Below are positions 21,330 to 32,370 of a stretch of 64,000 bases of DNA, piece by piece. The translations under genes and the position numbers were made by a program. The notes below the pieces were generated by a model that was not told the origin of the DNA, ran no database searches, and saw nothing but the letters and a program-made list of their open reading frames with translations. The stretch spans positions 3,596,001-3,660,000 of the forward strand of contig OU452208.1 in assembly GCA_911728435.2 (NCBI GenBank). The letters run 5' to 3'. This stretch comes from Apoderus coryli. Taxonomy: Eukaryota; Arthropoda; Insecta; Coleoptera; Attelabidae. Position 1 is the stretch's first letter. The number at the start of each line of letters is the position of its first letter.

Positions 21330-23998
21330 TTCTTTCCAAAAAAGAACACAAAAAACAATGTCTTAATAGCCAAAATACGGGATGTTCAGTACCTATTGAC
21401 CCCCCAAGTTTTTATCACCTAAGCCAATGACTTTTGAACTAAGTTCATTTGTTTTTGAGATATTTTGAAAAGTATTGGCTCTTGTTGTCTACGCCGCTCA
21501 CGGTATTTTCACTACTAAATCAAGCATATTTAACTCAAATTACCATTACCGTGCATCAAATTAACTACAGTTTTCGAAAAGGTAATAAAACTAAACGCTA
21601 ACGAACACGAAATTGTTTATTATTTTAACTTCATTTGCAGCATCATAGTCAAATATTAATTATTTTAACATAGTATTTTAAAAACATGAAAAAGTAACTA
21701 AATAAACAATAGAAAAACTACCAGTCTAAAGAAATTGCTCGATATGACCCTCATTCTTTTCAATGCATATGCGAGCTCTTTTTTTAGTAAAGAAAATCTT
21801 AGTCTTTGAAAAATATGAGGCTTCAACCTAAAGTCTTCCCCAGCTTGTAAGATTCTCTCTATTAAATGATTTTCACTCAAAATCGGAACCTTATAAACAA
21901 AATCTTTCATACAACCCCAGACTGAATAGTCCAAGGGAGTAAGATCTGGAGATCAGGGTGGCCATTTAACAGGAGCATCCTGGCTTCGTCGAATCCAGCG
22001 TTGGGGAAAGTTTTCATGTAAGTATCTCCTTACATTCCTAGCAAAATGTGCTGGTGCACCATCAAGTTGAAACCAAATATTTTGTTTAATTAAGAGAGGC
22101 AAATCGTCAAGTAAATCGGGCAGTATGTTTTGAAGAAATGCTAAAAATGAATCACCAGTCAAATTCCCTGGTAAAATTACAGGACCCAAAAATAAATTAT
22201 CCACGACACCAACCCACACATTGACTTTAAAGTTTACTTGATGATGTGTCTCTACTACGGCATGAGGATTTTCTTCTGCCCAGATATGTGTATTAAGAAT
22301 ATTTGTGACCCCGTTTCTAGTAAAGGTAGCTTCGTCCGTAAACAAAATATTTTTGATGAAGTGTATATCTCTGTCATGCATTTCGCATATCCACCTACAT
22401 AGCCTAGATCTCAGCTCAAGGTCTTAAGGCAGCAGAGATTGTATTTCTTGAATGTGGTAGGGGTAAAGCTGCTGTCTTTTTAAAATCTGGTGTACTTCAG
22501 GTTTCCCAATAGAAGGAGCAAGATGCCCTTGCAGGTCAAGCTCCAAATGGTTAAGGCAGTCGTGCGACCTGCCTTGACCTATGCCAGTTCAGCATGGGGA
22601 TACGCGGCACCATCGTACCTGAAACGATTGGAGGCCACGGAGAACAAGGCAAGAAGGATGGCAGTGGGTGCACCCTGGTTTGTGTCAAACGCACAGATCC
22701 GAAGGGATCTCAAACTCGACGGCCTCAGGGACGTCATGAGGTTGAGAGCCCAGAAGGTCTTTGCAATGGCAGAGACCCATGCGAACCCACTGATTCGCGA
22801 AGCAGTCAACTACAACGTAGAAGACGGTGCCAGGCGGTACCGGAGACCGAGGAGTCAACTCTGACGAAGGAATCCACAGGATTAGGACACCAATTAACAT
22901 TGTTTCTTTCAGGTCAGGTATACTAATCTAAAGGTATGTTTCAGAGTGTTCTAGGCACCAACAACAGAGGACAACAGCAACAGAGGACAATCAACATCAG
23001 AAGACAACAGCAACAGAGGACAATCAAGCGAGGACATGGAAAAGGGAGGGTTCCCGAGCCATACTACAAAGATAAGGCAGAGTTTTAGTTTGGGTTAGAG
23101 TCCCACACTACCTAGGGAAGTGGTAAGGAACCCCCTAGGTGTCATGATGATTTCTCTGCCTTGGCCGATATCAAAAAAAAAAAAAAGGTTTCCCAATATT
23201 TTCAACCTGTCGGGCAAGAACTCTGGTACTAATATTTGGTGTCTCCTCGATGCTTGTTAAAACACTCTCCTCCTTTTCCGGTTGAATTGGACGGGGTCGA
23301 CCGCAGTTCCCTAAAACTTCCACTGTGCCTTAGTCGTCTAACTAAGTTTGAAAAATACCTTCGTCTTTGATTAATTCGGTTAGGGATCTTTTCTGCGTAC
23401 CGCCTAGCGGTTAAACTAGCGTTAGAGTTACATTTTCCTAGTAAATAAACAAAAATACAATTTAACTGATTATAATCAATCAAATGTCTTTAAATCTTAC
23501 CCATGATTAAAATCATATCCGTCATTTCCGAAAAACATATAAAATTGTTTCGTCTACGATCCATTTTCGTTGTGTTTACTTATAAAATTACCGATAATTA
23601 AAAATATTAACTTTTAAACCTTAAACTACTGTCAAATTGTGACAACTAATTTGACAACAATAAAACATTGCTTAAGTAGGTATCCAAGGTAACACCAGAG
23701 TTGCTTGATATTTCAACATTATAAGATTAGCCAGAGCCGCCGAGGCATCAAACAAGAGCCAATACTTTTCCAAATATCTCAAAAACAAATGATTTTATCC
23801 AAATTTTATTAGAGTTAAAAAATAATCACAAATACATAGTAACCTATAAATACTTAGTTTAAAAGTCATTGGCGTACGTAATAAAAACTTGGGGGGGTCA
23901 ATAGGTACTGAACATCCCGTATTTTGGCTATTAAGACATTGATTTTTGTGTTTTTTTTTGGAAAGAAGTAGCTCTAAATTTTCAACTTTGACGCCCTG
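21330..23998 (-). mobile_element. Mariner-type transposon broken by a LINE and a stop
   Basis: Inverted arms at 21330-21480 and 23750-23970 share CTTCTTTCCAAAAAA, GGGATGTTCAGTACCTATTG and ATTTGTTTTTGAGATATTT. The right end is ...GCCCTG|TA at 23998; the left end is eroded. The minus-strand transposase has its N-terminus at 23483-23229 (SLTARRYAEKIPNR, FSNLVRRLRHSGSFRE), then a segment interrupted by the LINE at 22512-23186. The core follows at 22381-21953 (NILFTDEATFTRNGV, FQLDGAPAHFARNV, WPP), then a stop, then SPDLTPLDYSVWG (about 21960-21920) and the C-terminus to 21698. It is related to the DD41D enzyme but inactive. Confidence 0.82.
22512..23186 (+). mobile_element. 5'-truncated Jockey LINE with 12-bp target duplication
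   Basis: GGTTTCCCAATA occurs at 22500-22511 and again at 23187-23198, immediately after an A run (about 23173-23186). Between them is a GC-richer LINE 3' end. The open frame to 22863 gives the Jockey C-terminus: RPALTYASSAWGYAAPSYLK, then NKARRMAVGAPWFVSNAQIR and NPLIREAVNYN. It interrupts the mariner transposase on the opposite strand. The clean tail and intact duplication suggest the youngest insertion at this locus. Confidence 0.92.
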
Positions 23999-24000
23999 TA

Positions 24001-26867
24001 TGTCGAACATGGAGGGCTAAAATGAAAAATTACATCTTAAAACTCATATTATTTTTGCTCAAGGAATCTGTGGTTAATGGATTGACCTCCTTTTTCCGGA
24101 CACCCTGTATTTATAAACTTTTGAACTAAGATCACTTTTAGGATCCAGGGGTCATGAAATGAAGGACTGCATAAAATTTTTTCCAAATTTCGGTTGTGTC
24201 GATCTCCTGAATAGTTAGATTTTTTTTGAAAATCTACTAATATGGTTCTTCCATTTAAACTAACAAAGTAGGTGATTACTTCCGGCATAACCGGAAGTAA
24301 TATAAACCCGTAAATACTATATCAATATAGAACCTTTCCGATATTACCGAATTCCAAAGTGTCAGCAACATACCTTTTGTAGTTCCCGAGAACTTTGAAT
24401 AGGCCACTCAGGATGAATCACCCTGCATATTATATATATAATATGATATGGAGAGCTAAAAATAATAATTAGGTATAACATGATCAACTAACCTAACTAC
24501 CTACATAACAACTTTGGTCAAAAATTAGAAATAAAAAAAAATGCAAGAACAGGGATCGAACCCAGGACCTTCCACACCCAAAGCCACACCAATTCAATTT
24601 CAATTTCAAAAAGTCTTTATTTTTCGGAATGCCTACATTACATTTACTTAAACCTAAATATATGTACAATATTTACAACTCAAAAGATACGCAGAGACAT
24701 TTGATTACAATTGAATTGCATTAAGTCTATGCAGTAGGAACCCGGCGGCAGTCGCCGAGGTGGGCACGATGTCAGGCCTCCCAGATAGCAAATGTTTACC
24801 ATATTAGTCTGCAAGCCCTGCTCCAAGTTATACTCTTATCAAGGCAGTGAGTCGATCGTCAGCTTTAGAGCGCATTACTGATAGTAGGTATTTACTCAGA
24901 TTGACCGTCATAGCTTTTGTATGGTTTGCACCGCAGGAAAAATTATTAAAAAAAACCTGCTTAAAGGTGTTACACGCTTAAAGGTGTTACACGATTATCA
25001 CTAACCTATTTTATTTATATTTTCGAAACGAGTAAAGATGAATTAATCAAATGTATTGTTAAATATTTAGTTAATAATAATAGTTTAGTCCCTGTATGTT
25101 AATGTATTGTTACATTGTTATTGTGGGAATATAAAAAAAATGTCATGTCAGTTAATATATAAAAAGTCAGTGAAAAAATAAAATATTTGCCAATATCCAA
25201 TAAGTCTTTAAAATACATACTATATTTAGACATAAAGGCTATACGACAGTCTTTTACATGTATCATATTTATTCACCTAGTTGAATGTCGGTATCTGACA
25301 TGAAATTGAAAAAAAAAAGATGACCATAGGCGGGTAAACGGAAGGACCCTTGCCTTAATTATAACCTAAGTTTTTTTTTATTGTGACTTATATTCCATTT
25401 GTGTCAAAAATGTGATAAAATAAAGTTTTCTACATAAAAAAGGAATAATTGTTTTTTCTCGAGAAATTCGAGTTTGAAAATTTTAGGACAAAACTGGGCC
25501 TTAGTACACAACAATAATAAAAATTTGGAAAACTTTTCGTTAGCAAACTGTATATTAATATCAAAATAAACTCAAGAAAGAGATGGATACTGCATATACT
25601 GAAATTTTCAAACTCGAATTTCTCGAAAACCTTTAAGTTTAAGCACCCCTATCACAGGGCTTAAGCGATTTCAACAAAAAAGTAGTGAGTTCATCCTAGG
25701 GCTGCCCCAAACTCATATTATACCAAAATTCCCCTGTGCGGGAAAGTAATACGTTTGGTGATAGTCATTTATTTTTGGACTATTCTGTATTCATGAATTT
25801 ACCACAAGAAAACCCGCGGTTAAAAACTAAAATCGACGTATCCAAGAATAACAGGTAAATACCTACCGGAATCTTAGAAATTATTCCAACCACGCGTCCT
25901 CACTGTATTGTGTAATACGTAATAGGTAGGTACCTAGGTAGACATCACCTAGATGCCTACAAGATTTATAAACAAAAATATCAATAAACGCAATAGTAAA
26001 GAAATTCCAAACAAGGTTATTACATAAACACAAAATACTGTGTTAAATACCAAGCCTGTGATAATACCCAGAGACACCTAATTACATAAATACGGGGGAA
26101 TTCTTTGTTTAATGGACGCAGGTATATATTTGTAAAATCCCCGGCTACCGACTGTAATGTTACTAAACTAAACTAAATCAAGTACGTTACGTTTAAATAA
26201 AGGTCAATATATAACTTAATTAAATTAATATTCAGAGATAGTATGTGTTACCGCCTTTAATTTCTAGCTAAAACCGTTTGGAAAGTAAAAACCCACAATT
26301 ATTATTTATAGCAGTTCCTGTTAAAAAGCTAATCTAAGGATTTTGTATTTCCGCTTAAAAAATGTTCAAAATAGCTGAGATAATGGCAATGAAATGAAAT
26401 AAAAATAAAATAGTTGCAACTGGGTGAGCGAGATGAATTCCCCAATTTCAATATTTCTCAGAATGACTCACGTTATTTAGAACGCAAAGTTCATGCACAC
26501 GATGGATTTTAAAAGCGTTGTTGTCAGAGTTATATTGAAAATTTCATTTAAATATAGTACCAGATATCTTTAAATTAACTTTCGCTTTAGCTAACGCCAG
26601 ATACCACGACGCGAGTATGGTTCTTAAGTCAGTTATCAGTTTGCCTTTCAACAAATGGTGCCACAATTCTAATAATTGAAAGTTTATTTTTGTAGTTTTT
26701 TGGAAAAAGCATAAACAAAACACTTTGAGGACTTAGTCCAAATATCGAACGTGGTAAACTCAGAAGGAAATATTTATATAGTTTGAAACATTTGTCATCC
26801 AAACATAAGAACCATATTATGGAATTCATATTTGTTGTTGTTATGATGTTGATTATGGAGAAACTCT
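24001..26867. other. Intergenic DNA with fragments of repeats
   Basis: 24100-24115 carries a mariner-like end (GGACACCCTGTA). 24275-24301 is a palindrome (ATTACTTCCGG...CCGGAAGTAAT). 24535-24585 is tRNA-like and 24590-24660 looks like a LINE or SINE 3' end on the minus strand. 25456-25483 and 25604-25631 are inverted copies (CGAGAAATTCGAGTTTGAAA). No gene was recognised. Confidence 0.45.
24537..24592 (-). repeat. tRNA-like SINE fragment
   Basis: The minus strand reads GGTCCTGGGTTCGATCCCTG, a Pol III B-box (GGTTCGATCC), followed by TTCTTGCA and a T run that could stop Pol III. No A-box, acceptor stem or cloverleaf could be built, so it is a truncated SINE or tRNA relic rather than a tRNA gene. 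Confidence 0.5.
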
Positions 26868-28965
26868 ACTGTGGAAGAATCTGAAAATCTGGTGTAGTAC
26901 TTAGGTCGACGGAACCAATTCGGCTAAAATGTTTTCAAGAATCTAGCACTTCCGGTTATACCGGAAATGGGTGTCAACTTCCTTATTTTAAATGCGACCC
27001 TATGTAAATTATATTTTTTTTAGATTGTCTTTGTAATTCTAAACATATTTCATGTATAATATGTTATACCTATCGCCAGCCGTTTTCGAAATATTTGAAA
27101 TTTTATGTCAAAAATTACGTTTTCAGAATAGAGAATAATAACAATTTTTTATTATATGGAAGCTTTAATAATTTAATTTGTTAGAATATCCTAGAAGATA
27201 TAGACCTACTTTAGCCGCCTACATATATTTTTTTAGTAAATATTAATACAGGGTATTTGAAAAAAATGGTAAAAAATCAAATTGAAAAAAGTGTCATAAA
27301 TCAAAATTTTTAAATGGCAACCCTCCATTTTATATTTTTTTTTTATTTTTTTGCATCAAAAATAAGGGCAAGTTTATGAAAGGATGTCTATCCCAAAAAC
27401 TGATAGTTTTCAAAATATTGGCAATTTTACATTTTTCTATTACAATAGTGATATGAATTTGCAATTTAATTGATTTTAGTTGGCCATGATGGCTTTAGAT
27501 AGCAAATAAATATGACACTTGACAAAAATAATCAACAACTATGACAAATTGTAGACATTAATTAGGGCGTATGAATTATACAAACGAATACTATCTAAAT
27601 TTGTTTATTATTTATGGAGAATGGTGCTTTTAGAAAATCCAGACTCCACTGCAAATTTTCTCAGAGATGTCGTAGGATATGCCGTGAAGTACCCCAGGAC
27701 AGCTTCATCGTCACAAATAGGTTTCCTTCGTTTTATGCAATCATTGCAATTGAGGCGGGATCTTGCATGCATAAGCAATGTTTGTAAAGTGTTTAATAGC
27801 GTTATTGATTGTCCTGAGCTGCTTGAAGGATTCCACCTGACTGTTGCGAATAAACTCCACCACCAATTATTTCATTGTTATAGAGCTCGAAAAAATATTA
27901 TGTTGAGGTCCCCATTGTCCACTATGTCTCGCACGTTTATTGTGGTGTGCCGGAATTGTGATTTGTTTCATGATACATTGAAACATATTTTGGCGGCCGC
28001 AGAACTTGTACTTGGTTGTGATGATTGAATTTGATTGTTTATATATTTTTTATGTTTATTTCTTTATTTATATCTCTATTAATTTAATTTACTTCTGTTA
28101 TGTAAAGTTATCAAGTTATTGATTGTCTTATATATATTTATATTCTTTGTATTGATACTTTTGTGTGGTGGCTCTGTAACTGGAAATTTTCTGTTGTGCA
28201 ATAAAGCATTTATTTATTTATTCATTTTATTTTTATCTTTACGGACCCGAAATTTTTGAAATTATCTATTATCCGTTTAACAACTTTTGGTGATGGCTTG
28301 TGTATTTCTGGGTACCAGGCAGTTATTTTTGTCAAGTGTTATATTTATTTGCTATCTAAAGCCACCATGGCCAACTAAAATCAATTAAATTTCAAATTCA
28401 TATCACTATTGTAATAGAAAAATGTAAAATTGCCCATATTTTGAAAACTATCAGTTTTTGGGATAGACATCCTTTCATAAACTTGCCCTTATTTTTGATG
28501 CAAAAAAATAAAACATATATAAAATGCCATTTAAAAATTTTGAAATATGACACTTTTTTCAATTTGATTTTTTACCCTTTTTTCAAATACCCTGTATTAA
28601 TATTTACTAAAAAAATATACGTAGGCGGCTAAAGTAGGTCTATATCTCCTAGGATATTCTAACAAATTAAATTATTAAAGCTTTCATATAATAAAAAATT
28701 GTTATTATACTTTATTCTGAAAACGTCATTTTTGACATAACATTTCAAATATTTCGAAAACGGCTGGCGATATGTATTAAATATGTTTAGAATTACAAGG
28801 AGAGTCCAAAAAAAATATAATTTATATAGGGTCGTATTTGAAATAAGGAAGTTGACACCCATTTCCGGTATAACCGGAAGTGCTAGATTTTTGAAAACAT
28901 TTTAGCCGAATTGGTCCCGTCGACCTAAGTACCACACCAGATTTTCAGATTGTTCCACAGTGTAG
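26868..28965. mobile_element. Foldback element with arms of about 640 bases
   Basis: The left arm (26868-27524) and right arm (28333-28965) are complementary almost throughout: CTACTGTGGAAGAATCTG on the left, CAGATTGTTCCACAGTGTAG on the right, both with the CTTCCGGTTATACCGG block and ending inward at the GTTGGCCATGATGGCTTTAG block. Mariner-like ends lie inside the arms (CAGGGTATTT at 27249, AAATACCCTG ending at 28594). The loop (27525-28332) contains a LINE fragment and no transposase. Confidence 0.82.
27600..28225 (+). mobile_element. LINE 3' fragment inside the foldback loop
   Basis: The ORF 27621-28028 matches the extreme C-terminus of the LINE at 35071-36744: LRRDLACISNVCKVFNSVID, CPELLEGFHLTVANKLH, then ARKNIMLRSPLSTMSRTF. 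It is followed by a 3' untranslated region with GTGCAATAAAG and an (ATTT)n tail ending near 28225. Only the last 100 or so codons are present. Confidence 0.8.
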
Positions 28966-30134
28966 TTCTGCGTAATCGATCGAATCCTTTCGCGGTGGAA
29001 TACATAACCTCAATTTTTAATACGAATTTTTAATACGAATCTTATTTTGCTATTTTGTTGAACACGTTTCCCTCTGCATGGCTTACAAGTTAGATATTAA
29101 ATTTAAGTATTATTATAAATAATAAATCAATGTACCTAAATTAAATCTGAAGCTGATGATAATTATTATTATTTTTGTTATTGTTATTTTTGTATATTTA
29201 TTTATTAATACTTATTAATTTTTTTTTTTCATAGGGTAAATTTTTAATTTTTTGTTTTATTATTTTTATTTTGCTTTATAATTTAATTGATTTTTATTTT
29301 TGTTAGAAAGGGTTAAGTGTGAATGGCCATTTGGGCTAGACTTCCGTCAAATTAAGACCTTTATTATTATTAGTAGTCTTTTTTTTTTCATGGCCTACTA
29401 GTTACTTTTATAAAAACGTAACTCTAATGGCAACGGAAATATTAAGGAAAAAAGAAAATGACAAAAAATGAAAATCACCCTGTATAAAGGAAACTAGTCA
29501 AGTTAGCGACGCTGCGATTGCGGCATTAAACTAAACTCAAAAAAATGGAACGTGACATGTTACTTAGTTTTGCTCTATCTATTACGATTTAGGCTGTACC
29601 GCATAAAACATCGAAATTTGCCCACCCTGTACTATTTTAAGTCGCGAAAAGACACTTCTTACCTTTTCTGATGTAGAAAAACTTTTTCTCCTATTATTTC
29701 TTACGATAGGTAGACATAAAACACATTAATACTAGTCTGTTATTTGTTCTATTATTTACATTGAATGTTTATACAATTAAGTAAATACTCCAAACTAATC
29801 ATGATTATAATGTTTACTAGAGCAATCGAAAATTCGAACGATATGACAACACTGTTAAGGAAATCCGCCAACATTACATTACATTTCCCAACGTGCTTAA
29901 GCTTGTTCTAGCTAGTGAAATTTTGCGAATATATGTAGTAGGAGTCCTATTTCACCATGGATCAATATTTTATTATAATATAATATACATACATCAACTT
30001 TTAGACTGCATTCCATAATATAGAACGATATATTTTATGTTTACATTTTTGCTCCACACTATTGTTAAAAAGAACAAAAAACACTAGCAAGTTGTTTGTT
30101 GAAATGCATTCTGGTCGCCTAAAACTCACTTTTT
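28966..30134. other. Intergenic DNA with a LINE 3' end
   Basis: About 29140-29360 is T/A-rich and ends GACCTTTATTATTATTAGTA, a LINE-like 3' end on the + strand without coding sequence. 29475-29485 and 29620-29632 carry CACCCTGTA ends. Nothing else recognised. Confidence 0.4.
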
Positions 30135-30146
30135 AGTCAGTAGTTT

Positions 30147-31723
30147 GTAGATTGTAGATTGTTTTTCGGAGTCGTTTAGGCGGTTTGGCCTCTCCTCACT
30201 TCGACCTGCAGAAGATCTTTTGTGAATGACTCTAATCTATAAATTGCCCAGCTGTCCCACACTTTTCATAAAGTTGATGATTTCTCTGTGTGCTAAATTC
30301 CTTGCCTCGTCGGGTGTTAGGGTCACCCCTCCAAGGTGTTTTAGCCTTTTGCAGAAAAGTGCCATGCATTCGCAGAGCACGTGTTCTGTTGTCTCTGTTG
30401 CGTCTCCGCAAAACCGACAAGTGTCGTCCTCGGTTAGGCCCATCTTTTTGGGATGGTACTTCACTGGGTGGTGCCCCGTAAAAAGGCCTGTAATTCGCCT
30501 TAGGTCGCTCCTCTCCAGTTGGATAAGCTTCCCTGTGTTGGCCTCTGAAGGTTTGAGAAACCTTTTTGATTGTCTTAGGCCTGGAGTGTTTCTCCAGTAG
30601 GACTTAAGTTGTTCCTTTTCCCATCTCCGAAGTTCTTCCTTCATATGGCTTTTTGGAAGGCCAAAGATGGGTTCCGGGCCGCAGAACGGAGCGTTTGCGC
30701 CCTCTTTTGCAAATTGCTCCGCCGCTTCGTTCCCCTCTATACCTTCATGTCCTGGCACCCATGTCAGGGTAATCTTTTTCCCCTGAGCTGCCAGTTGCTT
30801 TAGGGTCTGTTTGCATTCCCACGCTAGCTTTGACGTGAAGGTGTGAGACCTCAGTGCTTTTAACGCAGTTTGACTGTCTGACGTAATATTGATCTGCCGT
30901 TCCGGGATGCCTCTCTGCAGGCATTCTTGAGCACAACGATTAATAGCGTTGATCTCTGCTTGGAATATAGTGGGACTTTTCCCGAGAGATTCAGAGAGCC
31001 TGCAATTTGGCCCGTATACTCCCATGCCTGTGTTCCCTTCTATTCCTTTTGAACCGTCCGTATACCAGACGGATGTGTTTTCTGGGAATCGTGGTTCCCC
31101 ATTTAGCCAATTTTGACGGTCTGCAATGACCACTTCAAATGGAATTTCAAAATCATGTTTGCGTGGCAAAGCGTCCGACGGTTTTCTTCCTGAATCCAAA
31201 GGTATTAGATTCAGGATTCCCATGTGTCCCTCTAGATCGCCAGATTTGTATTCCATTACCTGTGCCAGTTTCAGAGCGCTAATTGCTGCCTCTTTTTTGA
31301 CTAGGACAGGCAAAGGTATTAGATGCAGCAACGTTTCCATCGCTGCTGTGGGGCAAGTTCGCATTGCCCCTGTTATTCCTAAACATGCAAGCCGTTGCAA
31401 CGTTTGAAGACGGCATTGTGTATGCTTAATATTAACTTTTGGCCACCATACTAATGAGGCGTATGTAACCATGGGTTTAATGACTGTTTGGTACACCCAG
31501 TATGTGAGCTTTGGCTTTAGCCCCCAAGTCCTACCGAGTAGCCTGTGACACGTCCATATGGCCGCTGTGGCTTTCGATATGGTTTTCTCTATATGCTGAT
31601 TCCAGATTAGTCGTTTATCCACGATTACTCCCAGGTATTTGACTTTATCCGAAAGGCTCACCGCTTAGAGTGGGGTTAATAATGTCCACCTTTCTCTTTC
31701 TCGTGAATGGTACCAACACTGTC
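30147..31723 (-). mobile_element. 5'-truncated LINE with RNase H domain, 12-bp target duplication
   Basis: AGTCAGTAGTTT flanks the insertion at 30135-30146 and 31724-31735. The 3' side (left) ends in a short repeat of CTACAAT on the minus strand. The only ORF, 31661-30237, is described separately. The element lacks the endonuclease and most of the polymerase. Confidence 0.87.
30237..31661 (-). CDS. LINE ORF2 C-terminal part: thumb, RNase H, zinc knuckle
   Basis: A 474-residue open frame. Residues 1-150 are the LINE thumb region (KYLGVIVDKRLIWNQHIEKT, ...YASLVWWPKVN, CLGITGAMRTCPTAAMETLL). Residues about 200-325 are RNase H, with VWYTDGSK (first Asp), FQAEINAIN (Glu), ITSDSQTALKAL (Asp) and LTWVPGHEGIEGNEAAEQFA (His, Asn, Glu), so the active-site set is complete apart from the usual variation at the last acid. 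Near residue 420 is CRFCGDATETTEHVLCEC, a zinc-binding CCHC-like knuckle. RNase H in a LINE points to the I/Loa type. It is uninterrupted but 5'-truncated, so it is an element remnant. Confidence 0.87.
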   Translation of the reverse strand: MSLSDKVKYLGVIVDKRLIWNQHIEKTISKATAAIWTCHRLLGRTWGLKPKLTYWVYQTVIKPMVTYASLVWWPKVNIKHTQCRLQTLQRLACLGITGAMRTCPTAAMETLLHLIPLPVLVKKEAAISALKLAQVMEYKSGDLEGHMGILNLIPLDSGRKPSDALPRKHDFEIPFEVVIADRQNWLNGEPRFPENTSVWYTDGSKGIEGNTGMGVYGPNCRLSESLGKSPTIFQAEINAINRCAQECLQRGIPERQINITSDSQTALKALRSHTFTSKLAWECKQTLKQLAAQGKKITLTWVPGHEGIEGNEAAEQFAKEGANAPFCGPEPIFGLPKSHMKEELRRWEKEQLKSYWRNTPGLRQSKRFLKPSEANTGKLIQLERSDLRRITGLFTGHHPVKYHPKKMGLTEDDTCRFCGDATETTEHVLCECMALFCKRLKHLGGVTLTPDEARNLAHREIINFMKSVGQLGNL

Positions 31724-32365
31724 AGTCAGTAGTTTACTTTACACCAGCTTCCTCTCTAACCATCCTATTTGCCAAAAAAAGAGTGTCGTAATACGACTAG
31801 CCGATAGAGCAATAATGTTAACTGACCCTCAGTACAGGACTGAATCAATCAATAAAGCCAAAACGGCCCTCCAAGAGAAACAATTATCCCGAACAATTTA
31901 ATAGACAAATTATTTAAAAAACGTATTCATAAATGTTATAATGGTAACAATGCCAATAAAAACAACAATAGGACTACCCAAACATATGTATCACTTCCTT
32001 ATGTAAATGGCCTCTCCAAAACTCTAAAAAATAAATTAAAAAAACATAAAATTACAACTTGCCATAATACAAACACATTAAAATCTGAAATATATACTCC
32101 ATTAAAAACCAAAACACATTCTAAATAACCACAAAAATCCTAACTTTAGTCAGACAGCTCTAAAAAAACATCGCAACGCATCCAACTACCAATTCGACGT
32201 TGATAGTACCGCAATATTAGCCAAAGAACACTAAAGCCGAAAAAGAGAAATACTAGAGATGATGTGTATCAAAAAAGATCCTAATAGCATTAATGATAGA
32301 ACAGATATACAGTACCTTAGTCATATTTATAACAATATACATACAATATATAGTATTCCATAATC
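31724..32365 (+). mobile_element. Penelope-like element fragment
   Basis: In broken + frames: FLSNHPICQKKSVVIRLADR (about 31750-31810), a linker, then TYVSLPYVNGLSKTLKNKLK (from about 31980), and after an apparent gap TALKKHRNASNYQFDVDSTA, with a final block KDPNSINDRTDIQYLSHIYN ending near 32360. Order and wording fit the C-terminal third of Penelope-like reverse transcriptases and the tail of their GIY-YIG endonuclease. The GIY-YIG catalytic segment itself is missing. The RNase H LINE inserted at its left edge. Confidence 0.65.
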
Positions 32366-32370
32366 CACAA

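Noticed and set aside
22579..22926. Several ORFs overlapping the Jockey fragment in other frames.
   Set aside because: They are shadows of the Jockey frame at 22512-22864 in GC-richer DNA.
24537..24592. Possible tRNA gene.
   Set aside because: Only the B-box arm is present; no A-box or acceptor stem, so it is treated as a SINE fragment.
26629..26829. 66-codon minus-strand ORF resembling a membrane-protein tail.
   Set aside because: Too short, no motif, no splice context; likely chance.
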